DNA from: Pseudomonadota bacterium
GTDB lineage: Bacteria > Pseudomonadota > Gammaproteobacteria > Xanthomonadales > Rhodanobacteraceae
Reading direction: 5' to 3'
DNA: 44,391 nt
Assembly (NCBI GenBank): GCA_018240465.1
Contig: JAFEFS010000066.1
Span: 1-44,391, forward strand
A program made the translations under genes and the position numbers. The notes beneath the pieces were generated by a model. The model did no database searches. It had not been told where the DNA came from and saw only the letters and a program-made list of their open reading frames with translations. This document shows, piece by piece, positions 9,173 to 21,033 of this stretch (positions are counted from its first letter, which is position 1; every line of letters starts with the position of its first letter).

Positions 9173-9213
9173 GTTACTGCTCAGTAACGGCCAAGATGTT
9201 ACCGAGCGGTAAC
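9173..9213. promoter_or_regulatory. Tandem palindromic operator candidates upstream of pcm
   Basis: There are two 16-base palindromes: GTTACTGCTCAGTAAC (9173-9188) and GTTACCGAGCGGTAAC (9198-9213). Their centres are 25 bases apart. Both are preceded by GAT and followed by GG, so the whole unit is repeated directly. They lie in the 253-base gap between the RND gene end and pcm, about 180 bases upstream of the pcm start. The shape is typical of paired sites for a dimeric repressor. They differ from the tetR-proximal operator at 13803-13823. The rest of the gap shows no gene. Confidence 0.55.
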
Positions 9214-9249
9214 GGTTGCATCGATACGGTTGGGCAAGCTCCGCGGAAT

Positions 9250-12200
9250 TCAATGGTTGGCCGCGATTGCGACGCTCGCCTCCGCCCCGGTTCCGGTCTT
9301 CGGATGCGCTGCGGACTCGCCGCGTCGCACGCGGAACCAGGCCGCGTACAGCGCGGGCAGGAACAGCAGCGTCAGCGCCGTCGCCACGAGCAGGCCGCCC
9401 ATGATCGCCACCGCCATCGGACCATAGAACGCGCTGCGCGACAGCGGGATCATCGCCAGGATCGCGGCAAGTGCGGTCAGGACGATAGGGCGGAAGCGGC
9501 GCACGGTGGCATCGACGATCGCGGCCCAGCGGGCGTGGCCGGCGGCGATGTCCTGCTCGATCTGGTCGACGAGGATGACCGAATTGCGCATGATCATGCC
9601 CATCAGCGCGATCGTGCCGAGCATCGCGACAAAGCCGAACGGCACGCGGAACACGAGCAGGAACAGGGTCACACCGATCAGGCCGAGCGGTGCCGTGAGA
9701 AACACCAGCAGCACGCGCGAGAAGCTGCGCAGCTGGATCATCAGCACGGTCAGCACCACGATCAGGAACAACGGCATGCCGGCGTCGACCGAAGTCTGGC
9801 CCTTGGCCGACTCCTCGACGGCGCCGCCGACTTCGAGCAGGTATCCGGCCGGCATCGAAGCCTTGATCGCGTCGAGCTGCGGCAGCACCTGCGTGGTCAC
9901 GGTCGGCGCGGTGGTGTCGCCGTAGATGTCGCCGCGGACGGTCACCGTCGGCAGGCGGTTGCGCCGCCAGATGATGCCTTCCTCGAAGCCGTACGACACC
10001 TTCGCGACCTGCTTCAGCGGCACGGCCTTGCCCGATGGCATCGGCACGGCAAGGCTTTCGAGCAGGGACAGGCGCGCGCGCTCGTCGGTCGGGCCGCGCA
10101 GGTCGACCTCGATCAGCTGGTCGCGCTCGCGGTAGTAGGTGACCGGCACGCCCGACAGCGAGCTTTGCAGGAAGTTGGCGAGATCCTGCGAGGACACGCC
10201 GAGCACGCGCGCGCGCTCCTGATCGATGTCGAGCTTGACGACCTTGGAGGGCTCCTCCCAGTCGAGATTGACGTTGCGCAGGATCGGATTCTTGCGCATC
10301 ACGTCGGCGACCTTGCGCGCGAGCCCGCGCACCGTGGCGATGTCGGCGCCGGAAACGCGGAACTGCACCGGATAGCCGACCGGCGGCCCGTTCTCCAGAC
10401 GCACGACGCGCGCGCGCAGCTCGGAGAAATCCCTGTCGAACAGCTCGATCAGTTCGGCGCGTATTTTCTCGCGATCCTTGAGCGACTTGGTCAACAGGAT
10501 GAATTCGGCGAAGCTCGCCTGCGGCAGTTGTTGATCCAGTGGCAGATAGAAACGCGGCGCGCCGCTGCCGACGAAACTCACGTAGTTTTCCAGTTCGGGG
10601 CGTTTCGCCAGCCACGCTTCGAGCTTCTTCACCTGCTCCTGCGTCGCGTTGAGCGAGGCGCCTTCGGTCAATTTCAGATCGACCATCAGCTCGGGCCGCG
10701 TCGAGTCGGGGAAGAACTGCTGCTGGACGAGGCCGAATCCGGCAATCGACAGCGCGAAAGCGCCGACCGTCGCGCCGATCACGGCCCAGCGATGCTCCAC
10801 GCACCAGTCGACCAGCGCGCGGAACGTCTTGTAGAACGGCGTCGCGTACGGGTCGTGGTCGGCATGCGGTGGATGCTCGCCGGTGACGATGCGGCGCAGC
10901 CGCGGCGGCAGCTTGTTCAGCCACGAGCCCGCCGGCGGCGGCGCCTGGTCGCGCTCGGGCAGCAGCTTGTAGCCGAGATACGGAATCAGCATGACCGCGG
11001 CGACCCAGGAGATCAGCAGCGCGATCGTCACCACTTCGAAGATCGAGCGTGTGTATTCGCCCGTGCCCGACTTCGCCGTCGCGATCGGCAGGAAACCCGC
11101 GGCAGTGACCAGGGTGCCGGTCAGCATCGGGAATGCGGTCGAGGTGTAGGCAAACGCGGCCGCGCGGATGCGGTCGTAGCCCTGCTCGATCTTGATCGCC
11201 ATCATCTCGACCGCGATGATGGCGTCATCCACAAGCAGGCCCAGAGCGAGGACCAAGGCGCCGAGCGAGATCTTGTGCAGGTCGATGCCGAAGTACTTCA
11301 TCGCCGCGAACGTCATCGCCAGCACGAGCGGAATCGACAGCGCGACGACGAGGCCGGTGCGCAGGCCGAGCGAGAAGAAGCTCACCAGCAGCACGATGAT
11401 GACCGCCTCGGCCAGCGTGTGCACGAATTCGTCGACCGAGCGCGCGACCGCGCGCGGCTGGTCGGTGACGCGTTCGAGTTCGAGGCCGACCGGTAGCGCC
11501 TGCTGCAGGCGCGCGATCGCCGCGTCGAGATTTTCGCCAAGATGGATGATATCGCCGCCCGCGCGCATCGACACGGCGAGGCCGAGCGCATTTTTTCCCA
11601 TGAAGCGCATGCGCGGATTGGCCGGATCGGCGTAGCCGCGCGTGACGTTGGCAATGTCGCCGAGGCGGAACAGGTTGCCGTTGGCGCGGATCGAGATGTT
11701 GCGGATCTGATCGACCGAATCGAACGTCCCGGTCGGGCGCAGGTAGATGCGGTCACTGCCGGTTTCGAAACTTCCCGCGGGCGTGATCGCATTCTGCGCG
11801 GCCAGTGTCTGCTGCAGCTGATCGAAGCTCACGCCGAGCGTGGCGAGCTTGGCGTTGGACAGTTCGATCGTGACTTTCTCGTCCTGCAGGCCGACGAACT
11901 GCACCTTGGCCACATCGGGCACGCGCAGCAGTTCGAGCTTGAGGCGCTCGCCGTAATCGCGCAGTTGCGCGTCGGAATAGCCTTCGCCGCTCAGCGCGTA
12001 GATGTTGCCGAAGGTGTCGCCAAACTCGTCGTTGAAGAACGGGCCGAGCACGCCTTGCGGCAGGCTGTAGCGGATGTCGCCGATTTTCTTGCGCACCTGG
12101 TAGAAGAAATCCGGCACCGTGTCCGCGGGCAGCGAATCCTTCATCACGACGAACACCATCGACTCGCCCGGGCGCGAGTAGCTGCGCAGGTAGTCGATCT

Positions 12201-12435
12201 GCGGCAGTTCCTGCAGCTTTTTCTCGATCTTCTCGGTGACCTGTTCGGTGACCTCGGCTGCGGTCGCACCCGGCCACTGCGTCTGTACGACCATGACCTT
12301 GAACGTGAACGGTGGATCCTCGGACTGGCCCAGGCCCATGTACGACCACACGCCGAGCGCGGCGAGCAGGACGATGAAATAGCGCAACAGCGGCTGGTTG
12401 CGCAGCGACCATTCGGAAAGATTGAAGCGGGTCAT
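9250..12435 (-). CDS. RND-family efflux transporter permease
   Basis: The product is about 1061 residues from the ATG at 12435; a TTG four codons further upstream is a less likely start. RND pumps are inner-membrane proton antiporters that move drugs or other compounds into a TolC-linked tunnel. The usual twelve-helix plan is visible: TM1 (RYFIVLLAALGVWSYMGL), a large periplasmic loop, and a TM2-TM6 block containing the proton-relay motif LGLLVDDAIIAVE. The protein repeats this plan in its C-terminal half, ending in RVRRGES and a short tail. It is AcrB/HAE1-like rather than a metal pump by overall flavour, but the substrate cannot be read. It follows the membrane-fusion gene by 87 bases and belongs to the same TetR-controlled unit. 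Confidence 0.92.
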   Translation of the reverse strand: MTRFNLSEWSLRNQPLLRYFIVLLAALGVWSYMGLGQSEDPPFTFKVMVVQTQWPGATAAEVTEQVTEKIEKKLQELPQIDYLRSYSRPGESMVFVVMKDSLPADTVPDFFYQVRKKIGDIRYSLPQGVLGPFFNDEFGDTFGNIYALSGEGYSDAQLRDYGERLKLELLRVPDVAKVQFVGLQDEKVTIELSNAKLATLGVSFDQLQQTLAAQNAITPAGSFETGSDRIYLRPTGTFDSVDQIRNISIRANGNLFRLGDIANVTRGYADPANPRMRFMGKNALGLAVSMRAGGDIIHLGENLDAAIARLQQALPVGLELERVTDQPRAVARSVDEFVHTLAEAVIIVLLVSFFSLGLRTGLVVALSIPLVLAMTFAAMKYFGIDLHKISLGALVLALGLLVDDAIIAVEMMAIKIEQGYDRIRAAAFAYTSTAFPMLTGTLVTAAGFLPIATAKSGTGEYTRSIFEVVTIALLISWVAAVMLIPYLGYKLLPERDQAPPPAGSWLNKLPPRLRRIVTGEHPPHADHDPYATPFYKTFRALVDWCVEHRWAVIGATVGAFALSIAGFGLVQQQFFPDSTRPELMVDLKLTEGASLNATQEQVKKLEAWLAKRPELENYVSFVGSGAPRFYLPLDQQLPQASFAEFILLTKSLKDREKIRAELIELFDRDFSELRARVVRLENGPPVGYPVQFRVSGADIATVRGLARKVADVMRKNPILRNVNLDWEEPSKVVKLDIDQERARVLGVSSQDLANFLQSSLSGVPVTYYRERDQLIEVDLRGPTDERARLSLLESLAVPMPSGKAVPLKQVAKVSYGFEEGIIWRRNRLPTVTVRGDIYGDTTAPTVTTQVLPQLDAIKASMPAGYLLEVGGAVEESAKGQTSVDAGMPLFLIVVLTVLMIQLRSFSRVLLVFLTAPLGLIGVTLFLLVFRVPFGFVAMLGTIALMGMIMRNSVILVDQIEQDIAAGHARWAAIVDATVRRFRPIVLTALAAILAMIPLSRSAFYGPMAVAIMGGLLVATALTLLFLPALYAAWFRVRRGESAAHPKTGTGAEASVAIAANH

Positions 12436-12486
12436 GGCAGGAAGCAAAGTCCTAGCGGTTGGTCTGGCGTGGCAACCATTGGTTCA

Positions 12487-12515
12487 TCACTCCCGCCGGC
12501 GGCATGCGGGAATGA
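12487..12515. repeat. Short REP-like hairpin between MFP and RND genes
   Basis: TCACTCCCGC (12487-12496) and GCGGGAATGA (12506-12515) form a ten-base stem with one mismatch and a nine-base loop. The sequence resembles the half-elements of the 5351-5449 repeat. It lies in the 87-base gap inside the pump operon, where it could affect mRNA processing or the ratio of the two products. Confidence 0.45.
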
Positions 12516-12522
12516 CAGGTTG

Positions 12523-13641
12523 CTACAGCATGATTGGGCGGTTGAGCGCATCGACCGGCGTGATCGTGTCGCCCTCGTGCAGCTTGTGCACGCCGGCGGT
12601 GACGATCCAGTCTTGCGTGCCGGTGCCACCGGACAGGGTCACGCCCTGTTCGCGGTACGCGGCGACGGTGACCGGCGCGAGCTTCACCTGGTGTGTCTTC
12701 GCATCGACGATCCACACTGCGGGTTTGCCGCCGAGTTCGTGCAGCGCCGACAGCGGAATCAGGATCTGGCCGGCGTTGGCGCCGTCGGCGAAGTAGACGC
12801 GCGCGGTCTGACCCAGACGCGGTGCGGCAGCGGCATCGTCGAAGCTCACGCGCACGCGGTAGGTGCGCGTGACGCGGTCGGCTTCGGCGCCGATCTCGCG
12901 TAGATGGCCGGCTAACTGTTTGCCTGCTTCGGCCCAGGATTCGATCGCGAACGGCGCGCCGACCTTGTAGGCACCGATGCGGTTTTCGGGCACGGCGATT
13001 TCGACTTCGGTCGCGCCGTCCCACGCGAGCGTGGCGACGCCCTGGCCCGCGGCGACGACCTGGCCGGCCTCGGCGTTGAGCGCGGTGATCACGCCGGCGT
13101 GGTCGGCGCGCAGGCTCGTGTAACCGGTCTGATTCGAGGCGACCGCGAGCGCGGCCTGTGCCTGCAGCACTTGCGCCTGCGCGGCCTTGAGCGCGTTGGC
13201 TTGCGCATCTACCTGGGTCTGGCTGACGTAGTGCTTGTCGAGCAGCTTGTGATAACGGTCGTAGTCGGCCTGGGCGAGATCGCGGTTGGCCTTTGCCGCG
13301 GCAAGGTTCGCGCTCGCGCTGCCGGCCTGCAATTGCAGATCGGCCGGGTCGAGTTCGGCGATCACCTGTCCCGCTTCGACGTGATTGCCGACATCGACCT
13401 TGCGCGTCCGGATCTTGCCGTTGACGCGGAAGCCGAGCTGGCTTTCGTAGCGCGCACGCACCTCGCCCGAATACACCTCGGCGCTGATCGCGTCGGCGGC
13501 CTGCGGATGGGCGACGATCGCGCTGCGCGGCGGCGCGGGCGCAGCGGCGTGGCTGCCGCAGCCGGCGAGGGCGAATACCGCGAGCAACAACGTGGTCGCG
13601 GTCGCGACATGGAGTGGGGAACGGGTGGACGTGTCGAACAT
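12523..13641 (-). CDS. RND efflux periplasmic adaptor lipoprotein (MFP)
   Basis: The product is 372 residues. The adaptor joins the RND pump to the outer membrane channel. A lipoprotein signal with lipobox LAGC lies near residues 25-28, so the mature protein is lipid-anchored in the periplasm. The HlyD/AcrA layout follows: a barrel-sandwich half (FRVNGKIRTRKVDVGNHVEAGQVIAELDPADL), an alpha-helical hairpin rich in Ala/Gln, the second lipoyl half (GYTSLRADHAGVITALNAEAG), a beta-barrel region, and a membrane-proximal end (LSGGTGTQDWIVTAGVHKLHEGD). The start ATG at 13641 sets up the signal peptide. It is the first gene of the pump operon, divergent from tetR. Confidence 0.92.
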   Translation of the reverse strand: MFDTSTRSPLHVATATTLLLAVFALAGCGSHAAAPAPPRSAIVAHPQAADAISAEVYSGEVRARYESQLGFRVNGKIRTRKVDVGNHVEAGQVIAELDPADLQLQAGSASANLAAAKANRDLAQADYDRYHKLLDKHYVSQTQVDAQANALKAAQAQVLQAQAALAVASNQTGYTSLRADHAGVITALNAEAGQVVAAGQGVATLAWDGATEVEIAVPENRIGAYKVGAPFAIESWAEAGKQLAGHLREIGAEADRVTRTYRVRVSFDDAAAAPRLGQTARVYFADGANAGQILIPLSALHELGGKPAVWIVDAKTHQVKLAPVTVAAYREQGVTLSGGTGTQDWIVTAGVHKLHEGDTITPVDALNRPIML

Positions 13642-13789
13642 GACTTTGAGCCTCTCGGGCGAAATTCGCGCATCGTTGTTGCGGGGCAGATTGCGCGGTG
13701 TGCCGAATCGCGCAAAAGTAGACGTCGCAACAGGAATTTGTGCAAACGAAAAACGTTCTTTTCTGCCCCATGAACACTGTTATTGTGCT

Positions 13790-13818
13790 ATCTTACAAAT
13801 AGTAAACTGAACTGTCCA
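13790..13818 (-). promoter_or_regulatory. Promoter of the MFP-RND operon
   Basis: Read on the minus strand, TGGACA (13813-13818, five of six to -35) and TAAGAT (13790-13795, four of six to -10) are separated by exactly 17 bases. The -35 lies inside the operator at 13803-13823, so a bound repressor would block polymerase. Confidence 0.55.
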
Positions 13819-13823
13819 GTTTA
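13803..13823. promoter_or_regulatory. TetR-type operator between tetR and the efflux operon
   Basis: Half-sites TAAACTGAAC (13803-13812) and GTCCAGTTTA (13814-13823) flank a central T. The arms match in nine of ten positions as an inverted repeat. It overlaps the -35 of the pump promoter and lies about 55 bases before the tetR start, fitting repression of the pump and self-regulation by the adjacent TetR protein. The binding protein is inferred from position. Confidence 0.65.
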
Positions 13824-13877
13824 TTTTGATGCCCCGGCATCGAATGACTGAAACCACTGCAAGTCCCGAGCGACGCC

Positions 13878-14519
13878 ATGTCATTGTTAGCCACCCCCAG
13901 AACCGCCGGTCCCGGCCGCCCCAAGGACATGGAGAAGCGCGCCGCCATCCTCGATGCGGCCAAGCAGCTTTTCGTCAAACAGGGCTTCGAAGGCACGAGC
14001 ATGGACGCGATCGCGAACAAGGCGGGTGTGTCCAAGCTCACCGTCTACAGTCACTACCGCGACAAGGAAACCTTGTTCGCCGAGGCCGTGCGCAGCAAGT
14101 GCGAAACGTTGATGCCCGAGGAATTGTTCGAGGCCGACCTCAAGGGGCCGTTGCGCAAGCAACTGCTCGCGATCGCGCGCGCATTCTTCGGCCTGATCAC
14201 GAGCGAGGATGCGATCGCGATCCACCGTACGATCGTCGCCAATGCGGCGAGTGCGCCGAAGCTTGCGGCCCTGTTCTGGGAAGCCGGTCCGACGAAGGTC
14301 CAGCGGGGGCTGGAATCGTTCTTGCGCATCGAGGTCGAGGCGGGCAAGCTCGATATCGCCGACCTGCATCGCGCCGCCTCGCAGTTCTTCTGCCTGCTCA
14401 AGGGCGAGTTGCATGCGCGCAAGGAGTGCGGCTGCGGCGAGCCGGCGACCGCGCGCGAGATCGACGAGCACCTCAACGCGACGGTCGATTTCTTCTTGCG
14501 CGCTTACGTGCCGCGTTGA
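13878..14519 (+). CDS. TetR/AcrR-family transcriptional regulator
   Basis: The product is 213 residues, the usual TetR size. The N-terminal DNA-binding domain runs from about residue 20 (KRAAILDAAKQLFVKQGFEG) through the helix-turn-helix TSMDAIANKAGVSKLTVYSH and the conserved Y-HYRDKETLF end. The C-terminal ligand-binding half (about 75-205) resembles the AefR-like subgroup, with SCALER-type hydrophobic helices. A cluster of Cys near ECGCGE (about residue 177) is unusual. The gene diverges from the MFP-RND operon, and the shared 236-base gap holds a 21-base operator, so it most likely represses the pump and itself. Its ligand is unknown. Confidence 0.9.
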   Translation: MSLLATPRTAGPGRPKDMEKRAAILDAAKQLFVKQGFEGTSMDAIANKAGVSKLTVYSHYRDKETLFAEAVRSKCETLMPEELFEADLKGPLRKQLLAIARAFFGLITSEDAIAIHRTIVANAASAPKLAALFWEAGPTKVQRGLESFLRIEVEAGKLDIADLHRAASQFFCLLKGELHARKECGCGEPATAREIDEHLNATVDFFLRAYVPR

Positions 14520-14547
14520 CGAATTGATCGTCACCGCTGTCTTGTCA

Positions 14548-14642
14548 CCTCTCCCGTTGCGGGAGAGGGGTTCGGCGTCGAAGATGCCGCTGGTTTCGAC
14601 TCAACCCTTGCCCCAGCCCCTTTCCCGTCGCGGGAGAAGGGG
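14548..14642. repeat. Paired REP-like palindromes after tetR
   Basis: There are two hairpins. The first (14548-14568) has a nine-base perfect stem CCTCTCCCG/CGGGAGAGG with loop TTG. The second (14617-14642) has arms CCCCTTTCCCG and a near-complement with one bulged A and a G-U pair, loop TCG. They are about 50 bases apart and fill the gap between the convergent tetR and dipeptidase genes. Similar CTCCCG-NNN-CGGGAG pairs are common dispersed elements in this group. There is no U-run, so any terminator role is secondary. Confidence 0.65.
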
Positions 14643-14650
14643 CTCGAAGC

Positions 14651-15985
14651 CTAGTGCCGCGCTTGCGGACGCGCGCCATCGAGTTGTTCGAGCGTGGCCG
14701 CTGATGGTCCCCGCTCGGCGCGCAGCTTCGCCGCGACCACCTCGGCCTGCGTCATCGCGCGCAACAGGTTGCCGCCCGCGACCTTGGCAAGATCGACGTC
14801 ACTCCAGCCGCGGCGCGCGAGTTCGGCGAGCAGCGCGGGATACTTGTCGACGCCATCGAGGCCTTGCGGCGCTTCCGGAATGCCGTCGAAGTCCGATCCG
14901 ATGCCGACGTGATCGACGCCGGCAACCTTGGCGATGTGCTCGATGTGGTCGGCGACTTCGGCAAGCGTGACCTTTGGCGCGGGGTGCGCCTTCTCCCATT
15001 CGGCCAGCGCGGCCTTGGCGCGCGCGGGATTGCCGATGTAAAGGCCGCCGAACGGCGGACTGTTGTAGCGCGCCTGCTCGGCGGAGCGGTCGGCACTCCA
15101 GCGGCGGTGCGCGTCGGAAACATAGTCCAGCGCGAAGTTGGCCATGACCACGCCGCCGTTCCTGGCGACACGATGCAGCATCTCGTCGGAGACGTCGCGC
15201 GGATGGTCGTCGATCGCGCGTGCCGACGAGTGCGAGAAAATCACCGGCGCCTGCGACACGTCGAGCGCGGCGTTCATCGTCTCGTCGGAAACGTGCGAGA
15301 GGTCCACGAGCATGCCGAGCCGGTTCATCTCGCGCACGACTTCCTTGCCGAACGGCGTCAGGCCGTGGTGCGCCGGCGCGTCGGTGGCCGAGTCGCTCCA
15401 GTCCGTGTTCGAGGAATGCGCCAGGGTCATGTAGCGCGCACCGGCGTCGTAGTACTCGCGCAGCACGGCGAGCGAGTCGTTGATCTGATGGCCGCCCTCG
15501 ATACCGATCAGCGAGGCGATCTTGCCTTCCTTGTGGATGCGGCGGATGTCGGCCGCGCTGTAGGCCATGGCGAAATCATGCGGCCAGCGCGCCGTCATCG
15601 CCTTGACGATATCCATCTGCTCTAGCGTGACCTGCACGGCCTCGGGGCCTTTCAGCGACACCGGAATCCACACCGACCAGAACTGGCCGCCGACATGGCC
15701 GGCACGCATGCGCGGGATGTCGGTCATCAGCTTCGCCTCGCCTTCGGGCGCGGCAAGTTTCGAGGTGTCCGCGGCGAGATCGATCTTCGTCACGTCGCCG
15801 CCGAAGCGCGTGCGGATCTCCCAGGGCAGATCGTTGTGGCCGTCGATCAGCGGCGTCTGCGCGAGTACGCGCGCGACGCGAGCGTTGACGTCGCCGCCGG
15901 CCGCGAAGGCCGCCGACATGGCGAAAGTCGCGGCGATCGCGGCGAACAAAAGCGGAAACTTCAGGTGCGTCGGAGTGGTCGTCAT
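14651..15985 (-). CDS. Membrane dipeptidase (peptidase family M19)
   Basis: The product is 444 residues. The M19 (renal dipeptidase) family are di-zinc enzymes that cleave dipeptides and some cyclic amides. A signal peptide (LFAAIAATFAMSAAFA) is present, so it acts in the periplasm. The metal ligands are visible: DGHNDLPW (His and Asp of the HxD motif), the bridging Glu in GIEGGH, the His in DLSHVS and the His in FSHSSAR. The conserved GIGSDFDG block and a C-terminal GGNLLRAM segment follow. The ATG at 15985 precedes the signal peptide. It stands alone, with REP-like hairpins after it. The natural substrate is not evident. Confidence 0.9.
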   Translation of the reverse strand: MTTTPTHLKFPLLFAAIAATFAMSAAFAAGGDVNARVARVLAQTPLIDGHNDLPWEIRTRFGGDVTKIDLAADTSKLAAPEGEAKLMTDIPRMRAGHVGGQFWSVWIPVSLKGPEAVQVTLEQMDIVKAMTARWPHDFAMAYSAADIRRIHKEGKIASLIGIEGGHQINDSLAVLREYYDAGARYMTLAHSSNTDWSDSATDAPAHHGLTPFGKEVVREMNRLGMLVDLSHVSDETMNAALDVSQAPVIFSHSSARAIDDHPRDVSDEMLHRVARNGGVVMANFALDYVSDAHRRWSADRSAEQARYNSPPFGGLYIGNPARAKAALAEWEKAHPAPKVTLAEVADHIEHIAKVAGVDHVGIGSDFDGIPEAPQGLDGVDKYPALLAELARRGWSDVDLAKVAGGNLLRAMTQAEVVAAKLRAERGPSAATLEQLDGARPQARH

Positions 15986-16368
15986 TTCTGGCCTCGATCG
16001 GAGTGGGTATCTGACCTTGGTAGTCATAGCCGAAATTGGCGCGCGGCGAAACCGGTTTCTTCGTCGCATGTCCGGTTTTGCCCTCGCCGTCATTGCGAAG
16101 GTGACGCAAGCGCGGGGGCGCCGTACCGGGGAATGCGGAGTTCCGCGATCCGGGCGTGCCGCGTGAGGGTGGGCCGACTACGTCGACGGCAACTCGGGGC
16201 ATACCGCGCATGGCGGCCGACGGCTGCGTGGCGCGGACAGCCCGTCGGCGCGCTCCGGTCAAAGCCTGTTCGAACCGCTGCATCCGCCGCGCGGCGACGG
16301 CGCGGCGCCATGCCGCGCGGCGCACCGAACACGATGTCCTGATTCCCGGATCGGGTCCGGTCGGGACC
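15986..16368. other. 383-base gap with a short palindrome, no gene recognised
   Basis: No frame in either strand here resembles a protein. It contains a perfect 12-base palindrome GAAACCGGTTTC (16048-16059), 63 bases upstream of the dipeptidase start and possibly an operator. It also holds a degenerate CGTCA...TGACG inverted repeat near 16090. The remainder looks like decayed GC-rich spacer. Confidence 0.5.
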
Positions 16369-16917
16369 TCACGACTGGTTGCGCACGAATTCCTTGGTCA
16401 GCCAGTCGTCGAGCATGCGCTTGTCGTAGCGCAGTGGATCGGTCGAGTTCGCGACCGTCGTACGCTGCAGGTAGGCCAGGTCGCTGAGCTTGCTCTCACC
16501 CTCGCGGATCGTCGCGCCGCTTGCGTCGGTAAGGCGATAGTGCAGCGTCGCGCGCGGCGGATAGATGTCCTTCATGAAGCGAATGTCTTGCGCGTTGGGG
16601 CCATGCCATGGCTCGAAGTCACCGGCGAGCTTGATGTCCTCGAATTTGACCTCGAGCTTCTGCCCCGGCGGCAGGATGGCATCCGCACGTTGGCGCAGGT
16701 ACGTGGACAGCGTCTTCTGCCAGTCTTCCGGCTTCAGCCAGCCGCGTTGGAACGAGTTGTTCCTGACCTCGGTCAACTGGTTGTCCGGTGCCCAGCTGAC
16801 CTGGACGCGTTCGGGCAACGCCTTCTTCGGCCCCGGCGCCACGCAGGCGGCCAGGGTCAGGCAGGCTGCGGCGATGGCGAGCAGCGGGCGGAACATCGAA
16901 TGGCGGTATGTCTTCAT
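16369..16917 (-). CDS. DUF3016-family lipoprotein
   Basis: The product is 182 residues from the ATG at 16917. An N-terminal basic stretch and hydrophobic core end in a lipobox (LAAC, about residues 20-23), so it should be a lipoprotein. The mature part has the features of DUF3016: an opening V-V-W strand (RVQVSWAPDNQLTEVRNN), a helix with WLKPEDWQKTLSTYLRQRA, and a C-terminal part containing IYPPRATLHYRL and a KLSDLAYL helix. Function is unknown. An in-frame extension upstream to 17037 has no good start and lies over the thiC promoter region. It diverges from the thiC riboswitch. Confidence 0.75.
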   Translation of the reverse strand: MKTYRHSMFRPLLAIAAACLTLAACVAPGPKKALPERVQVSWAPDNQLTEVRNNSFQRGWLKPEDWQKTLSTYLRQRADAILPPGQKLEVKFEDIKLAGDFEPWHGPNAQDIRFMKDIYPPRATLHYRLTDASGATIREGESKLSDLAYLQRTTVANSTDPLRYDKRMLDDWLTKEFVRNQS

Positions 16918-16976
16918 GGCAAACCTCTCGAGGATTGAACCAGGCCCGGATACTCTGTGGCCTGCGCGAACGATAG

Positions 16977-20944
<3,968 letters not shown>

Positions 20945-21033
20945 ACGGCAGCCCCTCGACTGCTTCGGCATGCATGCAAGCGCGGCGCGCTTTGCGGCAC
21001 AATGCGGGTCCGCAAGACCGGTAAGGAGGCTCC

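Noticed and set aside
9196..11496. A 766-codon plus-strand open frame opposite the RND gene
   Set aside because: It is low-complexity Arg/His/Gln sequence, a shadow of the RND pump, which has conserved motifs.
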